The notes: generated by a model from the letters alone, not told the origin. A stretch of DNA of 7,911 nt from CAUYUA01 sp963575675 (GCA_963575675.1 CAUYUA010000020.1:1-7911), one strand, 5' to 3'. Counted from the stretch's first letter, positions 1-7,759 are shown. A program made the numbers and translations.

Positions 1-1
1 T

Positions 2-73
2 CGCTCCCCCCTTATAATCCCCGGCGACCAGGAACACAGTCCCTGGACCCATCTATTTTATTCTATTCGGTGA
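2..73 (+). CDS. Possible C-terminal tail of an upstream gene (partial)
   Basis: Reading from base 2, this frame is open for 23 codons and stops at TGA 71-73, six bases before the sbcC ATG. The predicted tail ends in HLFYSIR and matches no family I recognise. The stop falls inside the sbcC ribosome binding site, the same arrangement seen at the sbcC-protease junction, which hints at a coupled upstream gene; sbcD is the usual partner there. The evidence is thin: 23 open codons can occur by chance, another frame is also open across this stretch, and the codons ATA and CTA are unusual for this GC-rich window. It may equally be non-coding leader. Confidence 0.2.
   Translation, partial: RSPLIIPGDQEHSPWTHLFYSIR
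13..18 (+). promoter_or_regulatory. Possible -10 box (TATAAT) for sbcC
   Basis: A perfect TATAAT hexamer lies in otherwise GC-rich sequence, 61 bases before the sbcC ATG. The matching -35 box would fall outside the window, so the promoter cannot be confirmed. If real, transcription would start near base 25 and give a leader of about 55 bases. It competes with the idea that this stretch is the coding tail of an upstream gene. Confidence 0.25.
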
Positions 74-74
74 G
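69..74 (+). promoter_or_regulatory. Ribosome binding site of sbcC
   Basis: GGTGAG sits five bases before the ATG at 80 and is a good partial match to the Shine-Dalgarno consensus. It supports ATG 80 as the sbcC start. Confidence 0.5.
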
Positions 75-79
75 TCGAT

Positions 80-3000
80 ATGAAGCTCCTTGCCATTCGC
101 GGAAGCAATTTGGCCAGTCTCGCCGGTGAATTCGAAGTTAAGCTTAATGAGCATCCCCTTTCGCGCGCCGGGCTTTTCGCCATTACCGGCTCTACCGGCG
201 CAGGAAAAAGCACCCTTCTCGACGCCCTTTGTCTCGCCTTGTTCGATCGCATGCCTCGTATGCCCGGCGGTTACGCCGGGAGAGTCGGTCGTTTTGGCGA
301 TCCTGACGAACTCTGCCTCCCTAACAACGACGTTCGTTTGATTCTGCGGCGCGGCAGCGGTTTTGGTTTCGCCGAAGTCGATTTTCTCGGCAAAGACGGC
401 GCCGCCTATCGCGTCCGGTGGGAGGTTCGTCGCGCCCGCAGCAGAGCCGAAGGGCGTTTCCAAAGACAAACCATGAGCCTTGTCGCTCTCGACGAAAACC
501 GCTCCCTCTCTGGGTTGGGCAAAAGCGAGGTTCTTGACGCCGTTCAAGAGCGACTCGGGCTTAACTTCGATCAATTCCGTCGCTCGGTTTTATTGGCGCA
601 AGGCGATTTCGCGGCTTTCTTGCGCGCTCCCGCCTCCGAACGCGCGCAGCTTTTAGAGATGATTACCGGAACAGCTCTTTATGGAAAACTTTCGATTGCC
701 GCGTTTCGACGCGCTGAACGTGAAGCCGAAGCGCTGCGGCGGTTTAGTGAACGACTCGCGGACCTGAAAACTCTGTCTCCGGAAGAGCGCGATATTTTAA
801 TTCAAGAAATCGTTCAAAGCGACGCTGCGATTGTCGTTGCGGAAGCGGCGCATAGAACCGCCGAAGACGATTTCCGCCGTCTGATGGAAGATCAGAGGCT
901 GGAGAAAGATTGTATGGCGGCGGGCGCGGCGTTGGCGCAGGCGCAGGCGGCTTTGGAGGAAGCGGCGGCGCGGCGGCGGGAATTGGAGGCGACTCGAAGA
1001 GCGTTGCCGGCGCGACCATGGTTGCGGGAGTGGGATGGAGCGCAAGCGGAAGCGTCTGTCGCCGAGTCGGCGTCTGTCCGGACGGTGGGCGCGGCGGTCG
1101 AGGCGCAGGCGCAGGCCGAATCCGCAGCGGTTCAGGAGAAAGCCGCCGAAAGCCGCCGCACCGAGGCCGAAGCGGCGATTCTTGACGCCGAACCGGCTCT
1201 GGAGCGCGCGGCGGCGCTTGATGAACAAATAAAACTGCGCCAAGAGGCTCGCGCGCGCGCCGAAAGCGACGGCGAAAAGGCGCGGAAAATGGTTGACGCT
1301 CTGGAAACGCAATGGCGGCGACAAGATCAGCAGCGCCGGAAGCTTGTCGAGCAGCGGCGGGCCCTGGAAGAATGGTTGACGCTTCGAAGCGCATTTCAGC
1401 CGGTGGTTGAGCAATGGCCGCGATGGAATGCGACTCTGGCGCGTTTTATTGATGCTCAGCATAACGTCCGTGACGCGACGACTCGGCTCGGGGGGTTGGA
1501 TCAAGAATCGGCGTTGCTGGAGACGACGCGGCCACAGCTCGATCACGAGGCCGAAGCGGCCCGCCTCGCCATGGATCATGCTCAGCAAGAGATGAATGCG
1601 TTGCGTCGAGACGCTGGTCCGTCGCACGCCGCGTTGCATCGTCATCGTGTGGCGGTCGAGGCTTCTTTGGGGGGCGTCCAGGATATGGCGCGCTCGGTCG
1701 AGGAGTCGTTGCGCCTGGCGCGTGATCAAGAGCAGGCAATGGTTGCGGTCGCCGCGCAGCGTGCGGTTGCGGCAGAGGCCGGCGCGCGCGCCGAAGCGTT
1801 AAAAGTGCGGCTGCGTGACGGGATGGCTGCTTTGGCGGAGGCGCAAAGCACTCTCGACCAAATGAAACTGGCTCTTGGCCGGAACGTGACCACGTTGCGG
1901 GCGCAGCTCCACGCTGGCGCTCCGTGTCCGGTGTGCGGCTCGACCGAGCATCCATGGGTGGGGGGGGCGGACGACACGCTGACGGCGGTGTTTGAGACAC
2001 AAGAACGGCGGGTCGAGACGCTTCGAAACGAGCAAGAAGCGCAAACGCATCAATGCGGACGCAGCGAAGCCGATGCGGCGACGGCTCTGAAACAGGTGGA
2101 GATTCATGAAAAAATCCTTTGCGGCATAGAGAAGAGTCGCGTGGATTTGGCGACGGCTTGGGGTCGGCAGTGCGCGCGTCGTTTTACTTTGTTGGAAGAA
2201 ACCGAGCAAAGCGCTCAAGAGATTCCCGTATTTTGCGGGGGAGGGGAGTTTTTCTCTCTTCTTTTCGCGCCGGAGTCTTTTCCGGAAGCGCCTTGGGATG
2301 TTTGCGCGTCGTCTCGGACGGCGGCGGAGCGCGAAGCTTTGAAGGCGCGATTGGAGACCGTTCGCATCATCGAGAAGGCGGCGATTGAGCAGGCTCAGGC
2401 GTTGGAGCAAGCTCGCAAGCGCGAGCGTCAAGCCAATGACCGTCTCAATCACGCCGAGCGAAAGCGCGCGGAACAAGCTCAGCGGTTGGAGGCTTTGAAG
2501 AGCGAGCGCTCTCGTGTTCGCGATCATGGCGAGCGCGCCGAACGCAGTTGTCGCGAGGCGTCGGAGGAACTCGATGCGCCGTTCGACGGCGTTCCGGAGT
2601 GGCGTTCGGCTTTGGAGCGCGACGCGACGGAGTTCCGTCAGCAGCTTTTGAAAGAGGTCGAGAGCTGGTCAAGCAATCAAAAGACCTTGAACGAGCTGAC
2701 GGGCGCGTTGGCCGATATTGATCAAAAGGCGGCGACCTTGGCGGCGCAGCGTGAAGCCGCCGTCGTCAATGCGCGCAATGCCGAAACGCTCTTGGCGGAT
2801 GCTGTGGGGGTCTTGGCCGAAGCGCAGGCTCAGCGGCGGCAAACTCTGGAGGGGCGTCCCGTGGCCGAGGTCCGTCGAGTTTTGCTCGAACGTCGGCGTG
2901 AGGCGGAAAAACTTTGGGAGGCTCATCGCAAGCGGCATCAAGTTTTAGCTCAGGCTTTGGCGGCGGCGATTCAGGCGCGGGACGGCGCGGCGGTCGAGCT

Positions 3001-3901
3001 TGAGCGGCGTCGGCGCCTTAAGATCGAAGCGCGCGAGGCTTTAGACCGCGAATTGGCGACGCGGGGGCTGGAGGAAGTTGAAACGCGGCGTCGTTTGGCG
3101 CGCGACGACGCTTGGTTGGTGGCGGAAGAGCGTGCTTTGGCGGCTCTGGACGAGGCGCACAAGGCCGCCGAAGTTCGCCTTAGCGAGAGACGGTTACGAT
3201 GGGATCTGCATCGAGCGGCGGGGATTCCGGAGCGTTCTCTTGACCAAACGCAAGAAGCGCGCGACGCCGCGCAACGCGATGTCGTGCAGCATCGTGAAAA
3301 GCTTACTTTGTTGAAGGCGCGGCAATCTGTTGATGATCAGGCGTTGCGACAGAAACAGGCTTTGGCGGCGGAGCATGCGCAACAGGCTCGTCGAAATGAG
3401 CTTTGGCAGAGTATGAAGGAGCTGATCGGATCCGCCAAAGGAGACAAGTTCCGCAACTTTGCGCAGAGTCTGAGTTTGGATGTTCTATTGGGGCATGCCA
3501 ACACCCATTTGGCGGAGTTGTCTCGGCGTTATCGGTTGGAGCGCGCGCCTGGGTCGGATATGGACTTGCAAGTTATTGACCGAGACTTTGGCGACGAGGC
3601 GCGCAGCGTCCACAGTCTTTCGGGGGGAGAAACTTTTTTAGCTTCGTTGGCGCTGGCGCTGGGGTTGTCTTCGATGACCGGAGGGCGGGCTCGGATTGAG
3701 ACTTTGTTTATTGATGAGGGGTTTGGCGCGTTGGATCCGGAAACTCTCGACGTGGCGTTGTCGTGTTTGGAGGCGTTGCAGGCGACGGGCCGACAAATCG
3801 GCGTGGTGAGTCATATTCCTGCTTTGGTTGAAAGAATCAACACGCAAATTCATGTGCAAATTATGGGGGGTGGTCGGAGTAAAGTAATTGTCCGTGGTTG
3901 A
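80..3901 (+). CDS. sbcC: SbcC, ATPase subunit of the SbcCD nuclease
   Basis: Bacterial Rad50-type SMC-like ATPase. With the SbcD (Mre11-type) nuclease it opens and degrades DNA hairpins and blocked double-strand ends in the cytoplasm. The 1273-residue protein shows the full family layout: N-terminal ATPase half with Walker A GSTGAGKS (37-44) and Q-loop LLAQGDF (Gln174); a long Ala/Arg/Glu-rich coiled coil; the zinc hook CPVC (616-619) at its tip; a returning coil; then KGDKFRNF (about 1120-1127), signature LSGGE (1180-1184), Walker B LFIDE (1209-1213), D-loop ALD (1217-1219) and H-loop His1245. Start and length agree with the family, whose proteins begin with a similar strand before Walker A. 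The returning coil is interrupted by a non-helical stretch at 715-742 containing Cys719 and Cys742. sbcD is not visible in the window. Codon choice changes sharply after about the first 250 codons. Identity is secure from the motifs. Confidence 0.96.
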   Translation: MKLLAIRGSNLASLAGEFEVKLNEHPLSRAGLFAITGSTGAGKSTLLDALCLALFDRMPRMPGGYAGRVGRFGDPDELCLPNNDVRLILRRGSGFGFAEVDFLGKDGAAYRVRWEVRRARSRAEGRFQRQTMSLVALDENRSLSGLGKSEVLDAVQERLGLNFDQFRRSVLLAQGDFAAFLRAPASERAQLLEMITGTALYGKLSIAAFRRAEREAEALRRFSERLADLKTLSPEERDILIQEIVQSDAAIVVAEAAHRTAEDDFRRLMEDQRLEKDCMAAGAALAQAQAALEEAAARRRELEATRRALPARPWLREWDGAQAEASVAESASVRTVGAAVEAQAQAESAAVQEKAAESRRTEAEAAILDAEPALERAAALDEQIKLRQEARARAESDGEKARKMVDALETQWRRQDQQRRKLVEQRRALEEWLTLRSAFQPVVEQWPRWNATLARFIDAQHNVRDATTRLGGLDQESALLETTRPQLDHEAEAARLAMDHAQQEMNALRRDAGPSHAALHRHRVAVEASLGGVQDMARSVEESLRLARDQEQAMVAVAAQRAVAAEAGARAEALKVRLRDGMAALAEAQSTLDQMKLALGRNVTTLRAQLHAGAPCPVCGSTEHPWVGGADDTLTAVFETQERRVETLRNEQEAQTHQCGRSEADAATALKQVEIHEKILCGIEKSRVDLATAWGRQCARRFTLLEETEQSAQEIPVFCGGGEFFSLLFAPESFPEAPWDVCASSRTAAEREALKARLETVRIIEKAAIEQAQALEQARKRERQANDRLNHAERKRAEQAQRLEALKSERSRVRDHGERAERSCREASEELDAPFDGVPEWRSALERDATEFRQQLLKEVESWSSNQKTLNELTGALADIDQKAATLAAQREAAVVNARNAETLLADAVGVLAEAQAQRRQTLEGRPVAEVRRVLLERRREAEKLWEAHRKRHQVLAQALAAAIQARDGAAVELERRRRLKIEAREALDRELATRGLEEVETRRRLARDDAWLVAEERALAALDEAHKAAEVRLSERRLRWDLHRAAGIPERSLDQTQEARDAAQRDVVQHREKLTLLKARQSVDDQALRQKQALAAEHAQQARRNELWQSMKELIGSAKGDKFRNFAQSLSLDVLLGHANTHLAELSRRYRLERAPGSDMDLQVIDRDFGDEARSVHSLSGGETFLASLALALGLSSMTGGRARIETLFIDEGFGALDPETLDVALSCLEALQATGRQIGVVSHIPALVERINTQIHVQIMGGGRSKVIVRG

Positions 3902-3904
3902 GGG
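3900..3904 (+). promoter_or_regulatory. Ribosome binding site of the protease gene, overlapping the sbcC stop
   Basis: GAGGG lies seven bases before ATG 3912 and shares its first two bases with the sbcC stop codon TGA (3899-3901). This decides the start in favour of ATG 3912 over the in-frame TTG at 3888, which has no comparable site, and over the later ATG 3957. It suggests that ribosomes finishing sbcC could reinitiate on the protease gene. Confidence 0.6.
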
Positions 3905-3911
3905 TTCGCAA

Positions 3912-5360
3912 ATGGTTGCTCCATATAATTCTCGGTGGATCGCGGCAATCATTTTTATGGCGTTTCGTGTATGTGTATTGATGGCGCTGATTGTGTCTGC
4001 GGTCGGATGCACGCGGGCGAAGTTGTCGGAACCCGGAATGCGCGCGTCAAACAGCGCATTGCGAATCATCCAAAGTCCCATTTCTCTTCCCGCAGGCGCG
4101 CAACCTGCGCCAATCCGATTCGGTAAATTAACGAGCAATCTTCGCAAAGGCTCCCCAATCGGAGAATATGTCTTCGGCCTCATGTGCTTTCCTCCTTATG
4201 ATTACATCACTTGGGCTGCCCGCTCGTTGAACACCGACCCTGTCCGCGAACACTTTCACACGATTTTGACCGATGCCGGTTTCGACGTCTCGGGCTCTCC
4301 GACGCGGTTGTTCGATGAAGAAGAAGACTTGGCGCGGGCGGTGTTGGTGGTGTCCGGGCGAGTGGTTGATGCGGCGCTCAGCGTGTGTCGTCGAAAGACG
4401 TTTTTCTTCCTCGTCGACGCGGGCGTCACCGGCGAAGCGGCTGTTCGCATCGATTGGACGGTGTATTCAAACCTTCTCCGCATGCCGATTTTCCAGACCA
4501 CCACAGAGGGACGTTCGCAGAGCCCCGGAGGTCAATTCGATGGCGAGAACATGCTTTTGGAGGACGCCGTGGCGTCGGCAATAGACGCTCTGGCGGCGGA
4601 CAACGGCTTTCGTGAGGCGGTGTTGGACCCGAGGCCGCGAGACTTGCCCGTGTTGGAAGGTCCGCCGCGACGGAATGCGGATGGTCAACTGCGTCCGAAC
4701 ATTGCAGCAGAAGCGCGAGTTTCTCTTATGCTTCCGCGTGTTCCTCTTTTGAAGGACGCGATGCGATCCGGGCGAGCGGAGGATGTGGCGTTGGCGACGG
4801 TCTTGATTGAGACCGGAGATGGTTATGGTTCCGGGTTTTACATTGGCCCTTCGCCGGATGGAGGCGGCTTGGTTTTGACCAACGCTCATGTGATCGGCGA
4901 TGCGGAGCAAGTTCGGGTGAGCCCTGTCCATCGCGGAGATGGTCCGCCGCAGATTGGGCAAGTTTTGCGTCGTCACCGATTGCGTGATGTGGCGTTGGTT
5001 CGCACGCCGGAGCCGCCGTCGGCGGTTTTTGCAATCCGCACGCGCTCTCCCGTGATCGGCGAGGATGTTTTCGCGATTGGAGCGCCGGAAAAGAAAGAGT
5101 TGCGCGGCACGGTGACGCGCGGCGTGGTGAGTGCGTTTCGCACGGATCGGCATAGCGGTTTGGAGACGGTGCAAGCCGACGTGACGATTCGTCAAGGGAG
5201 CAGTGGCGGCCCCTTGGTGGATGGAGACGGCAATGTTGTGGGATTGAGCGTTTCGGGTTTTGCGAAGAACGGAGTTCTGGTTTCGGGGCTGAACTTTTTT
5301 GTTCCGATCATGGACGCTTTGGAGAAGCTCAACGTCCGGCTGTCTCATGATAAAAACTGA
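3912..5360 (+). CDS. Predicted lipoprotein trypsin-like serine protease with novel N-terminal domain
   Basis: Length is 482 residues from ATG 3912. A short basic N-terminus and hydrophobic stretch (about 9-32) lead to SAVGC with Cys33, a plausible lipobox, so the mature protein is probably lipid-anchored outside the cytoplasm. Residues 40-240 form a domain I do not recognise. Its helix-then-strand pattern (TDAGFDV, then LVVSGRVVDAA) recalls small alpha/beta lipoprotein domains, and Cys92 and Cys159 could form a disulfide. Residues about 290-475 are a trypsin-fold domain of the HtrA/Deg type: TNAHVI (His326), RDVALVRT (Asp359) and QGSSGGPL (Ser431) give a complete triad with family-like spacing. 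There is no PDZ domain; the protein ends about 50 residues after Ser431. The substrate is unknown. It lies 10 bases after sbcC, so it is probably in the same operon. An alternative TTG start at 3888 would overlap sbcC by 14 bases. The protease fold is confident; localisation is inferred. Confidence 0.85.
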   Translation: MVAPYNSRWIAAIIFMAFRVCVLMALIVSAVGCTRAKLSEPGMRASNSALRIIQSPISLPAGAQPAPIRFGKLTSNLRKGSPIGEYVFGLMCFPPYDYITWAARSLNTDPVREHFHTILTDAGFDVSGSPTRLFDEEEDLARAVLVVSGRVVDAALSVCRRKTFFFLVDAGVTGEAAVRIDWTVYSNLLRMPIFQTTTEGRSQSPGGQFDGENMLLEDAVASAIDALAADNGFREAVLDPRPRDLPVLEGPPRRNADGQLRPNIAAEARVSLMLPRVPLLKDAMRSGRAEDVALATVLIETGDGYGSGFYIGPSPDGGGLVLTNAHVIGDAEQVRVSPVHRGDGPPQIGQVLRRHRLRDVALVRTPEPPSAVFAIRTRSPVIGEDVFAIGAPEKKELRGTVTRGVVSAFRTDRHSGLETVQADVTIRQGSSGGPLVDGDGNVVGLSVSGFAKNGVLVSGLNFFVPIMDALEKLNVRLSHDKN

Positions 5361-5395
5361 GCAAGAGACCTTAAAAAATTGAAAAGGTTCAGAGA

Positions 5396-5423
5396 TTGAC
5401 GCCATAGCGCCGAATGTTTGATT
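5396..5423 (+). promoter_or_regulatory. Weak candidate promoter for purL
   Basis: TTGACG at 5396-5401 matches the -35 consensus at five of six positions. Sixteen bases on, TTGATT (5418-5423) matches the -10 at only three of six. Transcription would then start near 5430, just ahead of the foldable leader. A second TTGACG at 5485-5490 also lacks a good -10. One of these may drive purL separately from the sbcC-protease pair, but neither is strong. Confidence 0.17.
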
Positions 5424-5436
5424 GTCGTTCTCTTTT

Positions 5437-5483
5437 GGCGCGTCAGGACGCAGTTCTGCGCGACTCCTTGCCGGAGACGCGCT
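5437..5483 (+). promoter_or_regulatory. GC-rich leader with two competing RNA folds before purL
   Basis: Fold A is a hairpin with arms GCGCGACTCC (5458-5467) and GGAGACGCGC (5473-5482), nine pairs with one A-A mismatch and a TTGCC loop; a small GCGT/ACGC hairpin (5440-5451) can form beside it. Fold B pairs 5437-5444 (GGCGCGTC) with 5476-5483 (GACGCGCT): seven Watson-Crick pairs plus one G-U, enclosing a CGCA/TGCG hairpin (5449-5460) and a short TCC/GGA stem as a three-way junction. Both folds use 5476-5482, so they exclude each other. The region ends 52 bases before the purL ATG. It could be an attenuator, an unknown leader element or a terminator for the protease transcript, though no good T-run follows. 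The pairings are read directly from the sequence; any function is inference. Confidence 0.35.
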
Positions 5484-5535
5484 CTTGACGTATGAGTAAG
5501 GCTCCATTTTCCTCTTGCCTTGGCGTCGTCAGAGC

Positions 5536-7740
5536 ATGTCCGCGATCACCGAACCCACCGTTACGCCCGAACTGGCCGCCGAACACGGCTTGAAATCGGA
5601 TGAATTCCAGCGTCTCCTGGAGATTGTCGGGCGAACCCCGACTTTCACCGAACTCGGCATTGTTTCGGTGATGTGGTCGGAGCATTGCTCCTACAAATCC
5701 TCGAAAGTTTGGCTGAAAACTCTGCCCACCAAAGCCCCTTGGGTGATTCGCGGCCCCGGCGAAAACGCCGGAGTCATCGATATCGGCGATGGTCAGGCCG
5801 CCATCTTTAAGATGGAAAGTCATAACCATCCCTCCTTCATCGAGCCCTATCAAGGCGCCGCCACCGGCGTCGGGGGGATATTGCGCGACGTTTTCACTAT
5901 GGGCGCCCGTCCAATCGCCAATCTCAACGCCTTGCGCTTCGGCAGCCCCGATCACCCAAAAACCCGTCATCTCGTCTCTGGAGTCGTCGCCGGAATCGGC
6001 GGTTACGGTAATTGCGTCGGCGTTCCCACCGTCGGCGGAGAAACCAATTTCCACGCCGCCTACAACGGCAATATTTTAGTGAACGCCATGACCGTCGGTC
6101 TGGCTCAAGCCGACCGCATCTTTTACTCGGCGGCTGCCGGAGTCGGCAATCCGGTGGTTTATGTCGGCTCGAAAACCGGCCGCGACGGCATTCACGGCGC
6201 CACCATGGCCTCCGCCGAATTCTCCGAAGACGCCGAAGCGAAACGTCCCACCGTTCAAGTCGGCGACCCCTTCACGGAGAAACTTCTGATCGAGGCCTGT
6301 CTGGAGCTTATGGCTACGGACGTTATCGTCGCCATTCAAGACATGGGCGCGGCGGGGTTGACCTCATCTTCGGTGGAAATGGCCGGAAAAGGCGGACTCG
6401 GGATAGAACTCGACCTTAACCGCGTGCCTCAGCGCGAGACGGGCATGACTCCATACGAGATCATGTTGTCCGAGAGCCAAGAGCGCATGTTGATTATCCT
6501 TAAGCCCGGCCAAGAAGATGTCGCTCGCGCTATTTTCGACAAATGGGAGCTGGATTTCGCCGTGATCGGTCACTTGACCGACACGGGTCGTTTGGTTTTG
6601 AACATGCACGGCAAGACTTGGGCTGACCTGCCGATCGCGCCGATGGTCGACAACGCGCCGATGTATGAACGCCCCTGGGAGCCGACTCCATCTGCTGCGG
6701 CGCTTGGCGGCGAAGACTCGCCGTTTCCCTGGCCGCTCGCCGAAGTGGTCTTGAAAATGGTCTCTTGTCCGGATTTGGCCTCCAAGCGCTGGATATGGGA
6801 TCAATACGATAGTCTGGTCGGCGCCGACACGCTGTATATGTCCGGGCAGGCCGCCGCCGCCGTTGTTCGCGTGCGTGACACTCGCAAAGGATTGGCGATG
6901 ACCGTCGATTGCACGCCGCGTTATTGTCTTGCGGATCCTGTGCAGGGGGGGCGGCAGGCCGTGGCCGAGGCTTGGCGCAACATCACCGCCGTTGGGGCTA
7001 CGCCTTTGGCGATTACCGACAACATGAACTTCGGCAATCCCGAGAAGCCTCGCATCATGGGGCAATTCGTCGGTTGCATTCAGGGCATGGCTGAGGCTTG
7101 CGAGGCGCTCGATTTCCCGGTCGTCTCCGGCAACGTCAGCCTCTACAACGAAACCAGTGGCGAGGCGATTTTGCCGACTCCGGCGATTGGCGGCGTCGGT
7201 TTGCTGCAAGACGTGACGCAAGCGGTTCCTCTTGGATTCCGACGCGCCGGAGAAACGATTCTCGTGTTTGGAGAGTGCAAAGGCCACCTTGGACAATCGC
7301 TTTATCTGCGTGAAATCCTCGGACGCGAGGAGGGGCCGCCACCGCCGGTTGATTTGGCGCTGGAGAAACGCACCGGAGATTTTGTGCGCGGATTGATCTG
7401 TTCGGGAGTGGTCTCTGCTTGCCACGACGTCGGCGACGGCGGTTTGGCGATTGCTTTGGTGGAAATGGCTTTGGCGAGCGGACTTGGGGCGTCTCTTCCG
7501 GGCGTGAGCGCGTCCGACGTCGGCGCTCTGTTCGGCGAAGACCAAGCGCGCTATGTCGTCGCCGTCGCCGAGGACGTTGTCGCTAAAGTCTTGACGTTGG
7601 CTCAAGATGTCGGCGTGACGGTGACTCGGTTGGGAGTCGTCGGCGGCGAGGCGTTGACCTTCGGAACCGCCGACGCCATTTCCATCGCGGCTCTGAAACA
7701 GGCCCATGAGAGTTGGTTGCCTCAGTACATGGCAGGTTAA
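5536..7740 (+). CDS. purL: PurL, phosphoribosylformylglycinamidine synthase subunit
   Basis: Catalyses the ATP-dependent conversion of FGAR plus ammonia to FGAM, the fourth step of de novo purine synthesis, in the cytoplasm. At 734 residues it is the small PurL, which works with separate PurS and PurQ (the glutaminase); neither is in the window. Visible hallmarks are SEHCSYKSSK with His50, FKMESHNHPS (91-100) for ATP and metal binding, GGETNFH (168-173 region), DMGAAGL (269-275), SESQERM (312-318), DNMNFGNPEKP (495-505), GNVSLYNET (532-540) and DVGDGGLAIA (631-640). These cover both halves of the AIR-synthase-type tandem fold, so the enzyme looks intact. ATG 5536 is preferred because the sequence from MSAITEP onward resembles family N-termini; an in-frame TTG at 5515 would add seven residues. 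No clear Shine-Dalgarno sequence precedes it. It is followed by a strong terminator, so it ends its transcript. Codon choice shifts along the gene. Confidence 0.97.
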   Translation: MSAITEPTVTPELAAEHGLKSDEFQRLLEIVGRTPTFTELGIVSVMWSEHCSYKSSKVWLKTLPTKAPWVIRGPGENAGVIDIGDGQAAIFKMESHNHPSFIEPYQGAATGVGGILRDVFTMGARPIANLNALRFGSPDHPKTRHLVSGVVAGIGGYGNCVGVPTVGGETNFHAAYNGNILVNAMTVGLAQADRIFYSAAAGVGNPVVYVGSKTGRDGIHGATMASAEFSEDAEAKRPTVQVGDPFTEKLLIEACLELMATDVIVAIQDMGAAGLTSSSVEMAGKGGLGIELDLNRVPQRETGMTPYEIMLSESQERMLIILKPGQEDVARAIFDKWELDFAVIGHLTDTGRLVLNMHGKTWADLPIAPMVDNAPMYERPWEPTPSAAALGGEDSPFPWPLAEVVLKMVSCPDLASKRWIWDQYDSLVGADTLYMSGQAAAAVVRVRDTRKGLAMTVDCTPRYCLADPVQGGRQAVAEAWRNITAVGATPLAITDNMNFGNPEKPRIMGQFVGCIQGMAEACEALDFPVVSGNVSLYNETSGEAILPTPAIGGVGLLQDVTQAVPLGFRRAGETILVFGECKGHLGQSLYLREILGREEGPPPPVDLALEKRTGDFVRGLICSGVVSACHDVGDGGLAIALVEMALASGLGASLPGVSASDVGALFGEDQARYVVAVAEDVVAKVLTLAQDVGVTVTRLGVVGGEALTFGTADAISIAALKQAHESWLPQYMAG

Positions 7741-7759
7741 GCGCGAACAAAGTTTCGGG

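Noticed and set aside
28..46. CCAGG/CCTGG inverted repeat before sbcC
   Set aside because: A five-pair stem with a nine-base loop and no T-run directly after it is too weak to call a terminator or regulatory hairpin.
797..1729. Minus-strand open frame of 310 codons within sbcC
   Set aside because: It is a shadow of the Ala/Arg/Glu-rich coiled coil, with Arg/Leu/Phe-rich composition and no domain.
3888..3911. TTG 3888 as the protease start
   Set aside because: It has no upstream Shine-Dalgarno sequence, whereas ATG 3912 has GAGGG at seven bases.
5370..5387. Short inverted repeat ACCTT/AAGGT soon after the protease stop, as a terminator
   Set aside because: There are only five pairs with an 11-base A-rich loop and no following T-run.
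4467..5507. Minus-strand open frame of 346 codons across the protease gene
   Set aside because: It is antisense to the protease with its intact catalytic triad, has low-complexity Arg-rich composition and no recognisable motif.
5492..5593. Possible 33-codon leader peptide (ATG 5492) overlapping the purL start
   Set aside because: The nearest GGAG is 15 bases upstream, too far, and most of the frame overlaps purL; the product is Pro-rich with no attenuator-like codon run.
6364..7707. Long open frame (447 codons) on the minus strand across purL
   Set aside because: It lies wholly antisense to a clearly conserved gene. Its Arg/His-rich translation shows no recognisable domain, and biased codon use in GC-rich genes commonly leaves the opposite strand open.
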